From Rouxiella sp. S1S-2 (lineage in GTDB: Bacteria > Pseudomonadota > Gammaproteobacteria > Enterobacterales > Enterobacteriaceae), in NCBI RefSeq assembly GCF_009208105.1, contig NZ_WFKL01000001.1:186001-250000 (forward strand): a stretch of DNA of 64,000 nt. The letters are read 5' to 3'. The notes under the pieces are model-generated. The model was not told the origin of the DNA and made no database searches. It saw nothing but the letters and a program-made list of their open reading frames with translations. Position numbers and translations under genes: made by a program. This document shows, one piece after another, positions 60,273-64,000 of the stretch (the first letter of the stretch is position 1; each line of letters starts with the position of its first letter).

Positions 60273-60709
60273 TCGCTTTTTACCTGCATTTTACACCTCG
60301 ATATCACCTGATTGACCTTTTGGCTTTAATACGTTGCGAAATAATCACACTTGAAATTGAATTTCCGTTAAGTGCTCGATATTCGAATTGTGAACGAAAT
60401 GTTGTTATTTGTTGTGTGGATGTATAAAAAGAGGGGTTTTAATTGATAGCGACATTTTTATAAAAAGCTGAATCAATTAAGCTTCTGTTTTTAATGACTT
60501 TTTGAAGTTTCTATAAGATAATGTAATTCTTAAAATCTCTGAGAAAAATGCGAATAAAACAGATTTTTGTGATCTCGCGCACGATTCTTTGTTGATTAAT
60601 GGAATAACTCGACAGTCGATTTGTAGTTAATTAGCGCTATAGTTTCCTTATGAAAATAGCTCTAAAAAGGGTAATTTAAATAATTGTTCACCTTTTCGCT
60701 ACTTATCCA

Positions 60710-60737
60710 TTGAATTCGTTTGAGTGGCCCGTATAAT
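60710..60737 (+). promoter_or_regulatory. atp operon promoter
   Basis: TTGAAT (60710-60715), 16-bp spacer, TATAAT (60732-60737). Transcription would start near 60744, giving a leader of about 85 nt before atpI. It is the best -35/-10 pair in the gap. Confidence 0.7.
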
Positions 60738-60829
60738 TTGCACGTTTTTTGCTGCTTGACTCCTTTGGGTAAAGGCAGTGTTATACGGCATTCAGCATAC
60801 CTCCAGTTAGGTACGAGAGAATAAACGTC

Positions 60830-61222
60830 ATGTCTGTGTCTTACTCCTTATACGATAAGAACGGCGGGAAAGTAGCGAGAAAGCTGTTAATACTGCAGCT
60901 ATTGACGTTTGTCCTTCTCAGTGCAGCATTTGGATTGAAAAGCCTGTCGTGGTCTACCTCCGCTCTTATGGGAGGATTAGCTGCCTGGTTACCGAATGCA
61001 CTGTTTATGCTGTATGCGTGGCGCCAACAGGCGCAAACAACGGTCTCTGGACGAGTTGCCTGGTCATTTGCCATTGGGGAAGCGCTGAAGGTTGTGGTTA
61101 CCATAACTTTGCTGGTTATCGCGCTGGGTCTGTTCAAGGCTGCTTTTGCTCCGTTGGGTGTGGCCTATTTATCTGTGCTAATCACGCAGATAGTAGCTCC
61201 GGCCGTCATTAATCGGTCGTAA
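60830..61222 (+). CDS. atpI: ATP synthase accessory protein AtpI
   Basis: 130 residues (E. coli 126) with four hydrophobic helices. First gene of the atp operon; helps assembly of the c-ring and has been linked to magnesium or calcium transport. Segments such as GGLAAWLPNALFMLYAWR and QIVAPAVIN fit the family. Less conserved than the other subunits. Confidence 0.93.
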   Translation: MSVSYSLYDKNGGKVARKLLILQLLTFVLLSAAFGLKSLSWSTSALMGGLAAWLPNALFMLYAWRQQAQTTVSGRVAWSFAIGEALKVVVTITLLVIALGLFKAAFAPLGVAYLSVLITQIVAPAVINRS

Positions 61223-61249
61223 CCGTAGATAACCGTACTTAACTACTAA

Positions 61250-62047
<798 letters not shown>

Positions 62048-62079
62048 TTTTTCTTTCAACAATACTGCGTTTTAACTGA

Positions 62080-62351
<272 letters not shown>

Positions 62352-62402
62352 TGAGTTAAACGACCGACATCAACTAATTCACTTTGAAAGAGGCATTGTG
62401 CT

Positions 62403-62873
62403 GTGAATCTTAACGCAACAATCCTCGGCCAGGCTATCGCGTTCGTCCTGTTTGTCTGGTTCTGCATGAAGTACGTATGGCCGCCAATTATGGCTGCCAT
62501 CGAAAAACGTCAAAAAGAAATTGCTGACGGTTTATCTTCCGCAGAACAAGCCAAAAAAGAGCTGGATTTAGCGCAAGCCGATGCGACCGACCAACTGATT
62601 AAAGCCAAAGCGGAAGCTCAGGTGATCATCGAGCAAGCTAACAAGCGTAAAGCTCAAATCATCGATGAAGCTAAAACTGAAGCCGAGCAGGAACGTAACA
62701 AGATCGTGACCCAAGCGAAGGCTGAGATCGACGCTGAACGTCAACGTGCTCGTGAAGAGTTACGTAAACAAGTCGGTATTTTGGCCATTGCTGGCGCCGA
62801 GAAAATCATCGAACGTTCCGTGGATGAAGCTGCTAATAGCGACATCGTTGATAAACTGGTCGCTGAACTGTAA
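62403..62873 (+). CDS. atpF: ATP synthase F0 subunit b
   Basis: 156 residues. One N-terminal membrane helix ([20 protein letters not shown]) and a long charged coiled coil that forms the peripheral stalk. The start is GTG 62403 ([10 protein letters not shown]), as in E. coli, with AGAGG upstream. Confidence 0.97.
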   Translation: MNLNATILGQAIAFVLFVWFCMKYVWPPIMAAIEKRQKEIADGLSSAEQAKKELDLAQADATDQLIKAKAEAQVIIEQANKRKAQIIDEAKTEAEQERNKIVTQAKAEIDAERQRAREELRKQVGILAIAGAEKIIERSVDEAANSDIVDKLVAEL

Positions 62874-62887
62874 GGAGGGAGGGGCTG

Positions 62888-63421
62888 ATGTCACAATTTA
62901 CTACGGTAGCTCGCCCCTACGCCAAAGCAGCTTTTGACTTTGCCGTTGAGCACCAAAGCTTAGACCGCTGGCAGTCCATGCTAGCGTTCACGGCTGAAGT
63001 CACATCCGATGAACATATCAAAGAATTGCTTTCTGGTGCTCTGGCACCTGAAGCACTCTCTGCAACGTTTATCGAGATATGTGGTGAACAACTCGATGAA
63101 GCGGGTCAGAACCTGATTAAGGTTATGGCTGATAACAAACGTTTACGCGTTCTTCCTGAAGTGCTCGAGCAGTTTATTGAACTGCGCGCAGCCTTAGAGG
63201 CGACCGTTGAAGTGGAAGTTACTTCTGCCAACGTTCTGTCTGAAGAACAGCAGGCAAAAATTGCTGCTGCGATGGAAAAACGTTTGTCTCGCAAAGTTAA
63301 GCTGAATTGCAAAATTGACAAGTCTGTTCTTGCCGGTGTCGTAATCCGTGCAGGTGATATGGTGATTGATGGCAGCGTTCGCAGTCGTCTTGAACGCCTG
63401 GCAGACGTCTTGCAGTCTTAA
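62888..63421 (+). CDS. atpH: ATP synthase F1 subunit delta
   Basis: 177 residues. Starts [21 protein letters not shown], the OSCP/delta N-terminal domain that binds the top of F1, and ends with the C-terminal domain joining the b stalk ([20 protein letters not shown]). Follows atpF by 14 bp. Confidence 0.97.
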   Translation: MSQFTTVARPYAKAAFDFAVEHQSLDRWQSMLAFTAEVTSDEHIKELLSGALAPEALSATFIEICGEQLDEAGQNLIKVMADNKRLRVLPEVLEQFIELRAALEATVEVEVTSANVLSEEQQAKIAAAMEKRLSRKVKLNCKIDKSVLAGVVIRAGDMVIDGSVRSRLERLADVLQS

Positions 63422-63433
63422 GGGGACTGGAGC

Positions 63434-64000
63434 ATGCAACTGAATTCCACCGAAATCAGCGAACTGATAAAGCAGCGCATTGCACAGTTCAATGTAGTGA
63501 GCGAAGCTCACAATGAAGGTACTATCGTTTCCGTTTCTGACGGGATCATCCGCGTGCACGGCCTGGCCGATGTCATGCAGGGCGAAATGATTGCGTTGCC
63601 GGGTAACCGCTTCGCTATCGCCTTGAACCTGGAGCGCGACTCCGTAGGTGCCGTAGTTATGGGCCCTTACGCTGACCTCGCCGAAGGGATGAAAGTAAAA
63701 TGTACTGGCCGTATCCTTGAAGTTCCAGTTGGCCGCGGCCTGCTGGGCCGTGTGGTTAACACACTGGGTGCGCCAATTGATGGTAAAGGTCCGGTAGAAA
63801 ACGACGGCTTCTCTCCAATTGAAGCTATCGCACCGGGCGTTATCGATCGTCAATCCGTTGACGAACCTGTTCAGACTGGCTACAAGTCAGTCGATGCCAT
63901 GATCCCAATCGGTCGTGGTCAGCGTGAACTGGTAATCGGTGACCGTCAAACCGGTAAAACTGCTCTGGCAATTGATGCGATCATCAACCAGCGCGATTCC
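63434..64000 (+). CDS. atpA: ATP synthase F1 subunit alpha (3' end cut by window edge)
   Basis: The first 189 codons are present, of about 513. N-terminal beta-barrel ([19 protein letters not shown]) and the beginning of the nucleotide-binding domain with the P-loop GDRQTGKTA close to the window end. ATG 63434 has GGGGACTGGAG upstream. Rest of the gene and atpGDC should follow outside the window. Confidence 0.97.
   Translation, partial: MQLNSTEISELIKQRIAQFNVVSEAHNEGTIVSVSDGIIRVHGLADVMQGEMIALPGNRFAIALNLERDSVGAVVMGPYADLAEGMKVKCTGRILEVPVGRGLLGRVVNTLGAPIDGKGPVENDGFSPIEAIAPGVIDRQSVDEPVQTGYKSVDAMIPIGRGQRELVIGDRQTGKTALAIDAIINQRDS

Larger units (their letters stand above)
60189..60829. other. Long AT-rich gap before the atp operon
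   Basis: About 640 bp with no supported gene. A hairpin AAGCAAGC/GTTTGCTT followed by GTTTATT (60244-60272) probably ends mnmG-rsmG. The middle part (60300-60700) is very AT-rich and shows no clear structure. A sigma-70 promoter lies at its right end. Confidence 0.6.

Overview
The window is a chromosomal segment of a gammaproteobacterium of the order Enterobacterales. Backbone proteins (GlnA, NtrB, NtrC, HemN, EngB, PolA, RbsDACBKR, Kup, RavA/ViaA, MnmG, Atp subunits) closely match what I remember of their E. coli counterparts in length and motifs, and Spot 42, tRNA-Glu and the rRNAs are recognisable base by base. Gene content and the extra clusters suggest a Yersiniaceae-type genus (Serratia/Rahnella/Rouxiella/Ewingella-like), but the genus is inference.

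Layout. 1-5944: typA (cut by the window edge) divergent from glnA-glnL-glnG, the nitrogen assimilation operon with a sigma-54 promoter and an NtrC enhancer. 6403-14215: accessory metabolism, namely a CitMHS metal-citrate transporter with a TerC-family membrane protein, two secreted GlcG/HbpS-like proteins with a DoxX protein, and a LysR regulator divergent from a hydroxyacid dehydrogenase, an RraA-like aldolase and a periplasmic beta-propeller protein. 14289-15662: hemN. 15701-16576: an unannotated 58-codon ORF and a LuxR-type regulator with a degenerate receiver. 16864-27179: a 12-gene minus-strand cluster for a type II secretion/type IV pilus-like machine (GspG-like pilin, lytic transglycosylase, GspF, GspE, PilM/N/O/P-like proteins, TPR-secretin lipoprotein, three more pseudopilins) divergent from its prepilin peptidase. 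27400-29919: a TonB-dependent copper receptor with a cytochrome b561. 29988-38420: conserved backbone yihI, engB, spf, polA, dsbA, srkA, yihD, mobA, mobB.

38456-44098 is a minus-strand rRNA operon (16S, tRNA-Glu, 23S, 5S) with P1/P2 promoters, boxA and terminators. 44262-52920 holds a YieP-type regulator, the ribose operon rbsDACBKR with two RbsR operators, and kup. 53242-64000 is the replication-origin neighbourhood: ravA-viaA, asnC, mioC, oriC, mnmG, rsmG and the start of the atp operon (atpIBEFHA, atpA cut by the edge).

Compared with the E. coli order as I remember it, the segment between glnG and yihI is opened by two accessory blocks on either side of hemN; yihG/yihF, hsrA and asnA are missing from their usual places; and the rRNA operon has an rrnC-like upstream flank and an rrnA-like downstream flank. 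The strongest candidate for an undescribed system is the hybrid pseudopilus/secretion cluster.
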